From positions 1-64,000 of the forward strand of contig NZ_BIMH01000027.1 in assembly GCF_004000985.1 (NCBI RefSeq): DNA of 64,000 nucleotides, given 5' to 3'. The notes under the pieces are model-generated. The model searched no databases and was not told where the DNA came from. It was given only the letters and a program-made list of their open reading frames with translations. Source of the stretch: Paenibacillus validus NBRC 15382 (GTDB lineage: Bacteria > Bacillota > Bacilli > Paenibacillales > NBRC-103111). Of this stretch, positions 16,606 to 24,749 are shown piece by piece. How positions within the stretch are numbered: position 1 is the first letter of the stretch; the number at the start of each line of letters is the position of its first letter. The translations under genes were made by a program, and so were the position numbers.

Positions 16606-18363
16606 TTACCCTCCTTCAGAGACCGGAGCCGTTTCAGGCAAAGCGCCTTGCCTGTTCCAAGTAACCGTAACTCGCAGCCCGCCGCCCGTCCCGTGCTGGA
16701 ACGTCAAACCGGAGCCCGCTCCGAACTTATAAAACAGCCGGTGGTGCACATTCCAGGTCCCGCAGCCGATGTCCTCGCTCATCGGCTTCTGCAGCTGCGC
16801 GTGAAGATGCTGCAGCTGCCGGTCGGTCAAGCCCGCTCCGTTATCTTCAATCACGACATAATTGCGCAGCTCATCCTGTTCGCCGGTGATCGTGATTCGC
16901 CCGCCGCCCACGCGATGCTCGATGCCGTGGACAATCGCATTCTCAACGAGCGGCTGCAGAATCAGCCTCGGGACGGCTTCATCCCACATCTCCTCAGGAA
17001 CCTCGATATGATAGTCGAGGCGCTGCATGCGTAAATTTTGGATGTTCAAATAATGCTTAACCAATTCGAGCTCATCCCTGAGCTTGACCGACTGGTTCTC
17101 CACGCGTGTGGCGTAGCGGCAATAGTCTGCCAAATTCTGGGCCATCCTCACAACCGAATCGCGGTCTTCCATGACGGCCGAATTGATAATAAAAAATAAA
17201 GAATTATAGAGAAAATGCGGATTAATCTGCGATTGCAGCTGCTTCAGCGACGCCTCCCTGGACCGGATCTTCTCGACGTACACATCCTCCACCAGCAGCT
17301 GGATCCGCTCCGCCATTTCATTGAACCGCTGGATTAAATAATCGAATTCATTCTTGGACCGGTACTCGATCCTTGCCGCTAAATCGCCCCGCTTCATGCG
17401 CTGCATGCTGCGAATCATCTGGACAATCGGAATCTGCACATTCCGGTATAGCAGGAAGACGGCCAGCACACTCATCACCAGAAGAAGCCCGACGGATACA
17501 TAAAACAACCGGCTCGTTTGCGTAATCGGTGCCAGCATCTGCTGAACCGGCACGTAGTCGACCAGATACCAGCCGATCTGCTCGGATTGCACATAACTGA
17601 CCAGGTACTCCTGCCCATCGATCTCTTGTCTGACTTGACCGACGGCGTTCATGGGAGCCTCGCCTAACCGTGTACGGATCGTCTCCGAAAGAGACCTGTT
17701 CGAGCCGCTGTTCCATATCGTTTGATAGGCCGGATGAAAGAGAAACGGATCGCTATGCTTATCCAGCTTGTACACATCGAGCATATCGGTGATGTTCCGA
17801 ATGGTGAAGCGGACTTGATACACGGCCCCCGCTTCTTCAATCCGCCCCGCTCTGGCCGGCTCGCTAACCTCCCGGACGAACATGGCGGTTGCCTGATCTC
17901 CCGGGCGGTCCTCGACATAAGTCCATTGCTTAAGAATCGGCCGGTTCCATTGCAAACGGTCGCCCCCTCCGAGAAAGATACTCGAAGAAACCGTTTGTTG
18001 ATTAGCCGGAAGGAGTATCGTTAAATCGTTATACCAGCCGCTTGACACGCTTTGCAGGCCAAGCTTCGCCGTAATGCGGGATTGCGCCTTCAGAACGTCC
18101 ATGATCGGGGCTCCCTGCATATCGATAAATTCACGAATGTAGGGATCGTTGCCCATAATGACGGGGAACATGGACAGGTTGGAAATTTGCGAATCAAGCT
18201 GATGCAGGAAAAATGAAAGCTGATTCACATTCGTAGACTCGATTTGTTCCTGTACGACACGGTTTGCGGTTCGGTTGGAAATGCCGTAAAGCACCAGGAT
18301 CGGAATAAGCAACAGCGCGATCAGGAGCAGGATCTTGCTGAAAATATTCAATTTGTAAGGCAT
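16606..18363 (-). CDS. YesM-type sensor histidine kinase
   Basis: A 585-residue membrane kinase. Membrane helices at about 8-28 and 285-308 enclose a large extracellular sensor region; HAMP follows (RSMQRMKRGDLAARIEYRSK), then the His_kinase domain with QINPHFLYNSLFFIINSAV and the ATPase domain (LQPLVENAIVHGIE, EDNGAGLTD). The phosphoacceptor His is in NPHFLYN. It probably senses an extracellular sugar or sugar acid, directly or through the lipoprotein encoded at 22672-24000. AGGAGGGG lies 6 nt before the ATG. It lies within the operon it presumably controls, between the dehydrogenase and regulator genes. Confidence 0.92.
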   Translation of the reverse strand: MPYKLNIFSKILLLIALLLIPILVLYGISNRTANRVVQEQIESTNVNQLSFFLHQLDSQISNLSMFPVIMGNDPYIREFIDMQGAPIMDVLKAQSRITAKLGLQSVSSGWYNDLTILLPANQQTVSSSIFLGGGDRLQWNRPILKQWTYVEDRPGDQATAMFVREVSEPARAGRIEEAGAVYQVRFTIRNITDMLDVYKLDKHSDPFLFHPAYQTIWNSGSNRSLSETIRTRLGEAPMNAVGQVRQEIDGQEYLVSYVQSEQIGWYLVDYVPVQQMLAPITQTSRLFYVSVGLLLVMSVLAVFLLYRNVQIPIVQMIRSMQRMKRGDLAARIEYRSKNEFDYLIQRFNEMAERIQLLVEDVYVEKIRSREASLKQLQSQINPHFLYNSLFFIINSAVMEDRDSVVRMAQNLADYCRYATRVENQSVKLRDELELVKHYLNIQNLRMQRLDYHIEVPEEMWDEAVPRLILQPLVENAIVHGIEHRVGGGRITITGEQDELRNYVVIEDNGAGLTDRQLQHLHAQLQKPMSEDIGCGTWNVHHRLFYKFGAGSGLTFQHGTGGGLRVTVTWNRQGALPETAPVSEGG

Positions 18364-18402
18364 CTGATCCCCTCCTGCGGAGTAACTTAGCCACTTCCGA
18401 CT

Positions 18403-19299
18403 CTACTGCTTAACGACCTCGTGACCGCCGAATTCATTGCGGAGTGCAGCCACGACCTTGCCGTGAAAAGCATCCGTCTCCAAGGAACGATATCGCATCA
18501 ACAAAGATAAAGCAATGACCGGGGTGCTGGCTTGAAGCTCCAGCGCCGTCTCCACGGTCCATTTCCCCTCGCCCGAGGAATGCATAATCCCTTGGATTTG
18601 ATCCAATTTGGCGTCCTTGTCCAAAGCTCTTGCCGTCAATTCCATGAGCCAGCCCCGAATGACCGAGCCATGCGACCAGAGCCCCGCCACTTCCGCCAGG
18701 TTCAAATCAAAGCTGCTTTTGTGCAAGACCTCGAACCCTTCGGCTATCGCCTGCATCATCCCATACTCAATGCCGTTATGCACCATCTTTAGAAAATGTC
18801 CGCTGCCGCTTGCCCCCGCATACAGGTAACCATGCGGGACGCACACATCGGCCAGCAATGGCTCTATCGCCTCAAAGGCCTGCCGGTCGCCTCCAACCAT
18901 CACGCAGGCGCCATGACGAGCTCCTTCCATACCCCCGGAGGTCCCTGCATCCAGGAAACGGACGCCCTTCCCGCAACAAAATTCAGCAAGCCGCATCGAG
19001 TCTTTGTAATGCGAATTGCCGCCATCGACGATTGTATCTCCCTCGCTAAGCAGCTCCGTTAACCGGGTTACCGTGGCGTTGACCGGATCGCCCGGCGGCA
19101 CCATCACCCAAACGAGCCGCGGCGGCGTTAAAGCAGAAACCAGCTGCTCTAACGAATCCACCGCAAGCCCGGCATGCCCGAACAGCTTGCCGGCGTTCGA
19201 AGCGTCGCGATCATAGCCGACTACCTGATGCCCTTTATCCAGCAGCTGCATCGCCAGGTTGCTTCCCATCTTGCCAAGCCCAATCAGCCCGACTTTCAT
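18403..19299 (-). CDS. gnd: 6-phosphogluconate dehydrogenase, short form (NAD-type, decarboxylating)
   Basis: A 298-residue enzyme of the short 6-phosphogluconate dehydrogenase type (about 300 residues, as GntZ/YqeC or GndA), which turns 6-phosphogluconate into ribulose 5-phosphate and CO2. The N-terminus has the Rossmann motif GLIGLGKMGSNLA; the end of the second strand (GYDRD) carries an acidic residue that favours NAD over NADP. Substrate motifs are GGNSHYKDS, GTSGGMEGARHGACVMVGG and KMVHNGIEYGMMQ with the catalytic Lys. It lies 17 bases after the gluconokinase, whose product it uses. Confidence 0.92.
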   Translation of the reverse strand: MKVGLIGLGKMGSNLAMQLLDKGHQVVGYDRDASNAGKLFGHAGLAVDSLEQLVSALTPPRLVWVMVPPGDPVNATVTRLTELLSEGDTIVDGGNSHYKDSMRLAEFCCGKGVRFLDAGTSGGMEGARHGACVMVGGDRQAFEAIEPLLADVCVPHGYLYAGASGSGHFLKMVHNGIEYGMMQAIAEGFEVLHKSSFDLNLAEVAGLWSHGSVIRGWLMELTARALDKDAKLDQIQGIMHSSGEGKWTVETALELQASTPVIALSLLMRYRSLETDAFHGKVVAALRNEFGGHEVVKQ

Positions 19300-19316
19300 G
19301 TCTGCCTTCCCACTCC

Positions 19317-20846
19317 TTATCCTGCGCCCTGAAGCGAATGCTGCAAGGCGGTGATCGCCTCGAACGTTTCGCCCAGACCGGCGTAGGCTTGTTCATAGAT
19401 TCGATACAGTTCCGTATACACTTGATGATGCTTCAAGCAAGGGACATACGTTTCGCGCATATTAATCGTGGACTTGATGTCGCGGATATCGCCGTATTCC
19501 CCTAAAGCCATCATTCCAAGAAAAGCGGCTCCGTAGGCTGAAGCTTCCGCACAAGCCGGAACCTCCACCTCACAGCCGAATACGTCGGAAAGCAGCTGGA
19601 GCAGGAACGGCGAGCGGGCGAAGCCGCCCGAGGCGAGCACCTTGTTCTTCAAGCCCGTTAAATCATGCATCGCTAGAGCGACCGACAGGAGGCTCATCAT
19701 CATCCCTTCCATCGCCGACCGCGCCAGATGCGGGCCCGAATGGGTCAAGTTTAAGCCAAGGAATACGCCGCGCGCATTCGGGTTCCAGATCGGCGCGCGT
19801 TCTCCGGATAAATACGGAAGAAAGAGCAGCCCTTCGGCTCCAGGAGGAATCCTCTCCGCTTGGCGCAGCATCCCTTCGAGCGAAGACTTCCCCGAGTCCG
19901 GCGCCTGTATCGAATGAAGCACCGTTTGTACCCAATCCAGAACGATTCCGCCGTTGTTCGTGCCTCCGCCAATCACCCAATGGCGGTCGTCAAACACATA
20001 ACAGAACGTTTGCTGCCGATCGCTCGTTAAAGGCCGGTCGACCACGGTTCGTACGGCACCGCTTGTTCCGACCGTCACGGCCAAATCCCCCGGATCGATA
20101 GCCCCTACTCCAAGATTCGCGAGCACACCGTCACTGGCTCCCAGCACGAACGGCACATCCGTGGACAGACCCATACGCTTAGCGTAGCCTGGATTCAGTC
20201 CGGTCATCACGCAGGTAACCGGATGCAGCTCCGAAAGCTGATCCCGGCGGATGCCTGCATCGCGAAGCAGTTCCTTGTCCCAATCCCTTTCCCCGAGACG
20301 GTAAAGTCCTGTGGCAGAGGCCAAGGAATGATCGATGACAAACTGTCCAAACAGGCGGTACAGCAAATATTCCTTGATGGAAACGAATTTGCCAGCTTTT
20401 TCGTAAAGGTCGGGCCGGTTTTCCCTCAACCAGAACAGCTTGGAGAGCGGCGACATCGCGTGAATCGGAGTACCGGTGCGCTTGTAAATATCCAGCCCGC
20501 CTGAAGCGGCGATCCGTTTCGCTTGCTCTGCGCTCCGATTGTCGGCCCAGGTCATGAGCAGGGTAAGCGGACGCCCCGAATCGTCCACGACCAGCAGCGA
20601 GTGCATCGCGGAGCTTAGAGATACGGACGCCACCTCCCCATGAGACAGGCGCACGTCCGCCGTCACACGGCTGACGGCTTCGGCTGCCGCCTCCACGATG
20701 AGCCCGGGATCCTGTTCCGCATAGCCCGGACTTTCGCATATAAGCGGGTAGGGAACGGAGTGGACGCTCGCCACGGCGCCGTCCACTCCGAAAGCAACCG
20801 CCTTCGTACTTGTTGTGCCTATATCTAAACCGACAAACACTCTCAT
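19317..20846 (-). CDS. gntK: Gluconokinase (FGGY family)
   Basis: A 509-residue sugar kinase of the FGGY family; length and sequence match Bacillus GntK. It phosphorylates gluconate to 6-phosphogluconate. Seen: GLDIGTTSTKAVAF (phosphate 1 loop), SLSSAMHSLLVVD and TWADNRSAEQAKR (gluconokinase-type substrate region), GTSGAVRTVVD, the FGGY signature region GGGTNNGGIVLDW and the adenosine motif LASGGFARSPFLLQLLSDVF. GGAGACGGG lies before the ATG. It follows the second permease gene by about 30 bases and is followed directly by gnd, so imported gluconate would enter the pentose phosphate pathway. Confidence 0.92.
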   Translation of the reverse strand: MRVFVGLDIGTTSTKAVAFGVDGAVASVHSVPYPLICESPGYAEQDPGLIVEAAAEAVSRVTADVRLSHGEVASVSLSSAMHSLLVVDDSGRPLTLLMTWADNRSAEQAKRIAASGGLDIYKRTGTPIHAMSPLSKLFWLRENRPDLYEKAGKFVSIKEYLLYRLFGQFVIDHSLASATGLYRLGERDWDKELLRDAGIRRDQLSELHPVTCVMTGLNPGYAKRMGLSTDVPFVLGASDGVLANLGVGAIDPGDLAVTVGTSGAVRTVVDRPLTSDRQQTFCYVFDDRHWVIGGGTNNGGIVLDWVQTVLHSIQAPDSGKSSLEGMLRQAERIPPGAEGLLFLPYLSGERAPIWNPNARGVFLGLNLTHSGPHLARSAMEGMMMSLLSVALAMHDLTGLKNKVLASGGFARSPFLLQLLSDVFGCEVEVPACAEASAYGAAFLGMMALGEYGDIRDIKSTINMRETYVPCLKHHQVYTELYRIYEQAYAGLGETFEAITALQHSLQGAG

Positions 20847-20877
20847 GGACCCGTCTCCTTAAGCCTTTCCAGGGCTG

Positions 20878-21699
20878 TTATCCCTTAACTGCGCCGGCAG
20901 CCATACCGCTTACGATGTAGCGCTGCGCGAGCAGTGCGATAATCAGCACGGGCAGCGTGATGATGCAGGCGGCCGCCATGAGAGCGCCCCAGTTGATTTC
21001 CGAATAGGACATAAAGTTAAATACCGCAATCGGCAGCGTCTTCGTTTTGTCGCCCGCCAGAATGATCGAGAACATAAAGTTATTCCACGAGAAAATGAAC
21101 GACAGCAGCGACGAAGTAATGACGCCGGCGCCGGAGATCGGTAAAATAATGCGCATAAATACTTGGTGGTGCGTACATCCGTCGATCAAGCCCGCTTCCT
21201 CAATTTCCGTAGGGAGCGCTTCAAAGAACGAAATCATAATCCAGATAATGAAAGGCAAGCCGACCAGCATATGGCTCAAAATAAGCGCTGTGTAGCTATC
21301 GACCATGCCGATGCTGGAGAACAAAATAAACCACGGAATGAGGAACGTGATACCCGGAATAATTCTCGCCACCAGGATCACCATCCCCAATTTATGCAGA
21401 TGATGTCTGGCAATCGCATAAGCCGCGGGCAAGCCGAGAAGCAGCGAGAGCAGCGTGGACCCGAGCGCCACGATTAAGCTGTTGACGATAAACTTCAAGA
21501 AGTCATATTCCTTAAACACGCTGGCATAGTTCTTAGCGCTCGCCGTGAATGCAAAAAAATGATCGCTGGACATTATCTGGGCCTGCGTCTTGAAGGAGGC
21601 GAGCAGCATCCACAGAAACGGGAAGGCAAACACGACCAATACAAGAAACGTTAATGCCGAGAGAAGCAGGTTCACTCCCAACCGCCGTTTTTTCCTCAT
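20878..21699 (-). CDS. Carbohydrate ABC transporter permease (MalG/AraQ type)
   Basis: A 273-residue inner-membrane permease with six helices. The cytoplasmic EAA loop, the contact to the ATPase, reads EEAGLIDGCTHHQVFMRIIL (about 186-205). Its ATG overlaps the stop codon of the first permease by 4 bases, so the two are translated together. No ATPase gene is in the operon; like other CUT1 systems in Firmicutes it probably uses a shared MsmX-type ATPase encoded elsewhere. Confidence 0.9.
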   Translation of the reverse strand: MRKKRRLGVNLLLSALTFLVLVVFAFPFLWMLLASFKTQAQIMSSDHFFAFTASAKNYASVFKEYDFLKFIVNSLIVALGSTLLSLLLGLPAAYAIARHHLHKLGMVILVARIIPGITFLIPWFILFSSIGMVDSYTALILSHMLVGLPFIIWIMISFFEALPTEIEEAGLIDGCTHHQVFMRIILPISGAGVITSSLLSFIFSWNNFMFSIILAGDKTKTLPIAVFNFMSYSEINWGALMAAACIITLPVLIIALLAQRYIVSGMAAGAVKG

Positions 21700-22577
21700 T
21701 TCGCTCCCTCCAATCGTTTACGCATCCAGATCATCAATAACGTCAAGCCCATCACCAGCAGGAAGAACAGGACAAGCAGCGCGGAAGCCATACCCAGCTT
21801 AAAGTACTGGAAGCCCAGTACGTAGCCGTACAGGTTCAGCGTTTCGGAGGCAAAGTTAGGTCCCCCCTGCGTCGTTGCGTAGATAATATCGAACGTTTTC
21901 AGCACATCGATCAAGCGCAGCATCGTGGCAACCAAGATCGTCGGCCGCAGCAGCGGCAGCGTAATGGAGACGAATTTCCTCCAGGCGCTGGCTCCGTCCA
22001 CATCTGCCGCTTCATACGGATCGCTCGGCAGTGTCGCGATCCCCGCCATCACGATCAGCGCGATCATCGGCGTCCACTCCCATACGTCGATGATAATGAG
22101 GGAAGGGATGACCTGGCTCGGTGAAGCTAGCCACAGCAGAGGCTCGAAGCCAAGCGATTTCAGCATCATATTGGCGACGCCGATCGTCGGCTCGTAGATC
22201 AGCATCCAAACCAAACCCATCGCGACCGGCGTCGCAACCATAGGCAGCAGGAATACGGTTTTTACCAGATTTTTACCAATGAAATTGCGGGAAAGCAGCA
22301 TAGCAATAGCAACGCCGAGAATAACTTCGGCAGCAAGTGCCACCAAGGTAAAATAAAATGTCGAGCCAACGGCATGCCAGAAGCGTTCATCCTGAAGCAA
22401 GGCGTAATAATTGGCCAGTCCGACCCATTTCGGAGGCGTCGTAGCGGACATGCTCCATTCGAAGAAGCTGATCCGCACCGTATAGATAATGGGGAACAAC
22501 ATCATAAGCAGGACGAACAACACGGCCGGAAGCGTGTAAATCCATTTCAAGTGTCGATCAAACCAGCTGTACTGCAT
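21696..22577 (-). CDS. Carbohydrate ABC transporter permease (MalF/UgpA type)
   Basis: A 293-residue permease with six membrane helices and the EAA motif YEAADVDGASAWRKFVSITL. I start it at the ATG at 22577, about 10 nt after AAGGGTGG; an upstream ATG-like codon at 22613 lies within the hairpin region after the lipoprotein gene. It forms the pore with the permease encoded immediately downstream. CUT1 family by pairing and by the solute-binding protein. Confidence 0.9.
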   Translation of the reverse strand: MQYSWFDRHLKWIYTLPAVLFVLLMMLFPIIYTVRISFFEWSMSATTPPKWVGLANYYALLQDERFWHAVGSTFYFTLVALAAEVILGVAIAMLLSRNFIGKNLVKTVFLLPMVATPVAMGLVWMLIYEPTIGVANMMLKSLGFEPLLWLASPSQVIPSLIIIDVWEWTPMIALIVMAGIATLPSDPYEAADVDGASAWRKFVSITLPLLRPTILVATMLRLIDVLKTFDIIYATTQGGPNFASETLNLYGYVLGFQYFKLGMASALLVLFFLLVMGLTLLMIWMRKRLEGAK

Positions 22578-22627
22578 AATGAAAATCCACCCTTCCTTCG
22601 TTTTGTTGCACAATGGCCGGTAACATC

Positions 22628-22651
22628 AAGAGGGCCAATAGAGGCCCCCTT
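22628..22651 (-). promoter_or_regulatory. Stem-loop after the sugar-binding lipoprotein gene
   Basis: In the minus-strand transcript AAGGGGGCC and GGCCCTCTT pair over 9 positions with one G-U wobble around a 6-nt loop, 20 nt after the lipoprotein stop codon and before the permease. There is no U-run. It is likely a 3'-protecting or partial stop signal that keeps the binding protein in excess; similar stems follow two other binding-protein genes in this window. Confidence 0.5.
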
Positions 22652-22671
22652 CATGTACAGCCGAGCGGAAA

Positions 22672-24000
22672 TTACTTGCTTTTGTCTTTATCCATAATCG
22701 CTTGCAGCGCCGCGTTTGCTTTATCCGCAGTATCCTGAAGGTTGGTCTCGCCAGCCATAACCCGCTGTACGATTTCACCTACAGCGTCGCGGGCTTCTCC
22801 TACGCTGATGACCGTCGGACGGTCATGGTCTACGCCGCCCTTCACGCTTTCCTTGATGACCGTAACCAGTTCCGCCGGGAATCCGGTCGTGCCTTCAGGG
22901 TTATCCCAAACGGATGCGCGTGCGCCAGGGTTGCCTTTTTGCTGCGTTTTCAACACGATTTCCTTGCTGGTCGCCCATTTCATGAACTCCCATGCGGCAT
23001 CCTTGTTAGCCGACTTCGAATTCATTGCCAGTCCCCAGGAAGTGATGTTATACGGCTTGGAACCGGCTTTGCCGCCCGGGAATACCGCGAAGCCTACTTG
23101 ATCGGCCACTTTCGATTTCTCCGCGTCCGTGAGGTTCTTGTAAAGCGAGTTCGCATCCGTGAGGAACGCCACTTTACCTTGTGCGAATATACCGAAGGCT
23201 TGCGGCCAAGACATATTCAGTACGCCCGGAGGACCGTAATCCTTAAGCAGCGTTCCGTAAGTCGTGAATGCCTTAATGGCTTCCGGCGTATTGATCGTCG
23301 CTTTGTCCCCTTGCGAGAAGTCCGCACCTTCCGAGTACAGGAAGGAAGACACTTGCGTGACGAGCGGCGAGCGCTGTCCGCGGGCAACGAAGCCGTACAT
23401 TTCGTTCTTCGGATCGTGCAGCTGCTTCACGGCCGCCACCAGCTCATCAATCGTTTTCGGCACGGCGATTCCCGCTTTTTGCAGCAGGTCCTTGCGGTAA
23501 TACAAAATCTCTTGCTCCGTAATGATCGGAATACCCGCCAGCTTCCCGTCCACCGTCACACTGCCGACGGCCGATTTGGAGAAATCGGCAAAATCATAAC
23601 TGGCATCCTTCTGCGGGTATTCATCCAGCGGAGAAACCCAGCCGTTCTTATAGAACAGCTTGCCTTCCTGAAGCGGACGGTACATGAACACATCCGGGGT
23701 AGCCGATCCGGAAGTAAACTGAACGGTCAGCTTTTGCGTCAATTGGTCTTCGAAGAAGCTCTGTACATTAACTTTCATCCCGGTTGCGGCTTCAAACTCC
23801 GGAATGAGCGGCTTAATCGCATCGTTCCAAGGATGGTTCGCGGTAACCAGTGTAATATTTTTACCTTCAAAAGGTTTGGCGGCCGGCTTGGCAGCTTCCG
23901 GCGCTTCGCTTGCTTGCTGCTGTCCGCAGCCTGCTGCCAAGCTTGCCGCTACAAGTACGGACGCGCTAACGCCCATCCAACGACTCCAAGATTTTCTCAT
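22672..24000 (-). CDS. Extracellular sugar-binding lipoprotein of an ABC transporter
   Basis: A 442-residue family-1 solute-binding protein. It has a lipoprotein signal, MRKSWSRWMGVSASVLVAAS, followed by LAAGC with the lipidated Cys at about position 25. The mature part has the cluster-B pattern ITLVTANHPWNDAIKPLIPE and an internal GKVAFLTDANS region. It would bind the sugar or sugar acid outside the membrane and pass it to the two permeases. AGGAGG is 7 nt before the ATG at 24000. The substrate is inferred from the operon (gluconate/galactonate or an oligomer that yields them). Confidence 0.9.
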   Translation of the reverse strand: MRKSWSRWMGVSASVLVAASLAAGCGQQQASEAPEAAKPAAKPFEGKNITLVTANHPWNDAIKPLIPEFEAATGMKVNVQSFFEDQLTQKLTVQFTSGSATPDVFMYRPLQEGKLFYKNGWVSPLDEYPQKDASYDFADFSKSAVGSVTVDGKLAGIPIITEQEILYYRKDLLQKAGIAVPKTIDELVAAVKQLHDPKNEMYGFVARGQRSPLVTQVSSFLYSEGADFSQGDKATINTPEAIKAFTTYGTLLKDYGPPGVLNMSWPQAFGIFAQGKVAFLTDANSLYKNLTDAEKSKVADQVGFAVFPGGKAGSKPYNITSWGLAMNSKSANKDAAWEFMKWATSKEIVLKTQQKGNPGARASVWDNPEGTTGFPAELVTVIKESVKGGVDHDRPTVISVGEARDAVGEIVQRVMAGETNLQDTADKANAALQAIMDKDKSK

Positions 24001-24052
24001 GAATAGACCTCCTATTTCATCTCTGTTTTGAAAAGGCTTTCTTACAAGATTC

Positions 24053-24119
24053 AGCATACCTGATCGCCTTCTGATCCGAAATAACGAAAACTAAACATCA
24101 ATAACTACGCTTAAACATC
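24053..24119 (-). promoter_or_regulatory. Sugar-acid operon promoter with phased direct repeat
   Basis: Minus strand: -10 TATGCT (24053-24058), 17-nt spacer, a weak -35 TTTCGG (24076-24081). Just upstream, the 8-mer TAAACATC (plus strand) occurs at 24092-24099 and again at 24112-24119, exactly 20 bp apart, i.e. two helical turns. A poor -35 box next to a phased direct repeat is typical of AraC-type activators, so the YesN-type regulator in the operon is the likely binder. Confidence 0.5.
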
Positions 24120-24146
24120 TTTGCAAGGGAGACCTTTCGAACCCAA

Positions 24147-24190
24147 AGAAAAAAGAGGAGACATTCCTGAATCGTCCAGGAACCATCTCC
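24147..24190 (-). terminator. Terminator upstream of the sugar-acid operon
   Basis: Minus strand: a stem pairing GGAGA with TCTCC and TTCCTG with CAGGAA (24157-24190) is followed by CTTTTTTC (24147-24155). It would end transcription coming from the small gene at 24450-24635 before the operon promoter. Confidence 0.7.
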
Positions 24191-24449
24191 GATTTGTTCA
24201 TTGAGCCTCCGTTAATGAGAGGATCTTCTTATCATTTCTCTCTGCTTGGTTCTCATTCGTCTGTCGTCGGGCTCATTAGGCCCCCCGTCCTTCTACATGA
24301 CCTTCCTTCCAAATCCTGCATCTCTATACGACCTTTACTAGCGGCTATGGCATCCTCTCCTTCAGGCGCATGCCAAAGCCGGACAGACCTGCATCGGTCT
24401 GTCCGGCTATCACCACTAGAGCGCCAGGCCGGCTGAACCGGCTCAGCTT
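24191..24449. other. Non-coding stretch with a 12-bp palindrome
   Basis: No convincing gene. The only structure seen is the perfect inverted repeat AGCCGGACAGAC (24377-24388) / GTCTGTCCGGCT (24397-24408) with an 8-nt loop, about 40 nt after the stop codon of the small gene at 24450. It lacks a T-run. Confidence 0.4.
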
Positions 24450-24635
24450 TTAGTCGGCCTCCTGCCCGCTGGCCATCGGCCGCTCCTGCCCGGAATCGCC
24501 GCCGTCTCCCCCGCGCAGCTCGATCTCGCCAGGCGATGGCTTCGCTTGGTCTGACCCTGCTTCCAACAGCCGGAGCAAGACGGCAAAAGCGGCAAGCCCC
24601 GCAGCGAGCCAGCCCGCTACTACCTCTATCCACAT
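24450..24635 (-). CDS. Small single-span membrane protein, unknown function
   Basis: A 61-residue ORF with one hydrophobic helix (VVAGWLAAGLAAFAVLLRLL) near the N-terminus and a hydrophilic Gly/Glu/Asp-rich tail of about 35 residues. GGGAGGGAAG lies 6 nt before the ATG. No family recognised. It is followed by a palindrome and, further on, a terminator, consistent with its own short transcript. A larger overlapping ORF in another frame (to 24253) has the Arg-rich look of a shadow and was not accepted. Confidence 0.5.
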   Translation of the reverse strand: MWIEVVAGWLAAGLAAFAVLLRLLEAGSDQAKPSPGEIELRGGDGGDSGQERPMASGQEAD

Positions 24636-24749
24636 AGACTTCCCTCCCGTTCAGCTCTGGTCACGATAGTGCAGGATATGTGACTTGGTCGGGATTCGTT
24701 TGGACGGGCGGGCGCTCATCCCCGGGCTTATCTGTTTTCTGACGACTAG

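Noticed and set aside
24253-24633. A 126-codon minus-strand ORF overlapping the 61-residue membrane protein
   Set aside because: Arg/Gly-rich, no ribosome binding site and no family; the overlapping 61-codon ORF is better supported.
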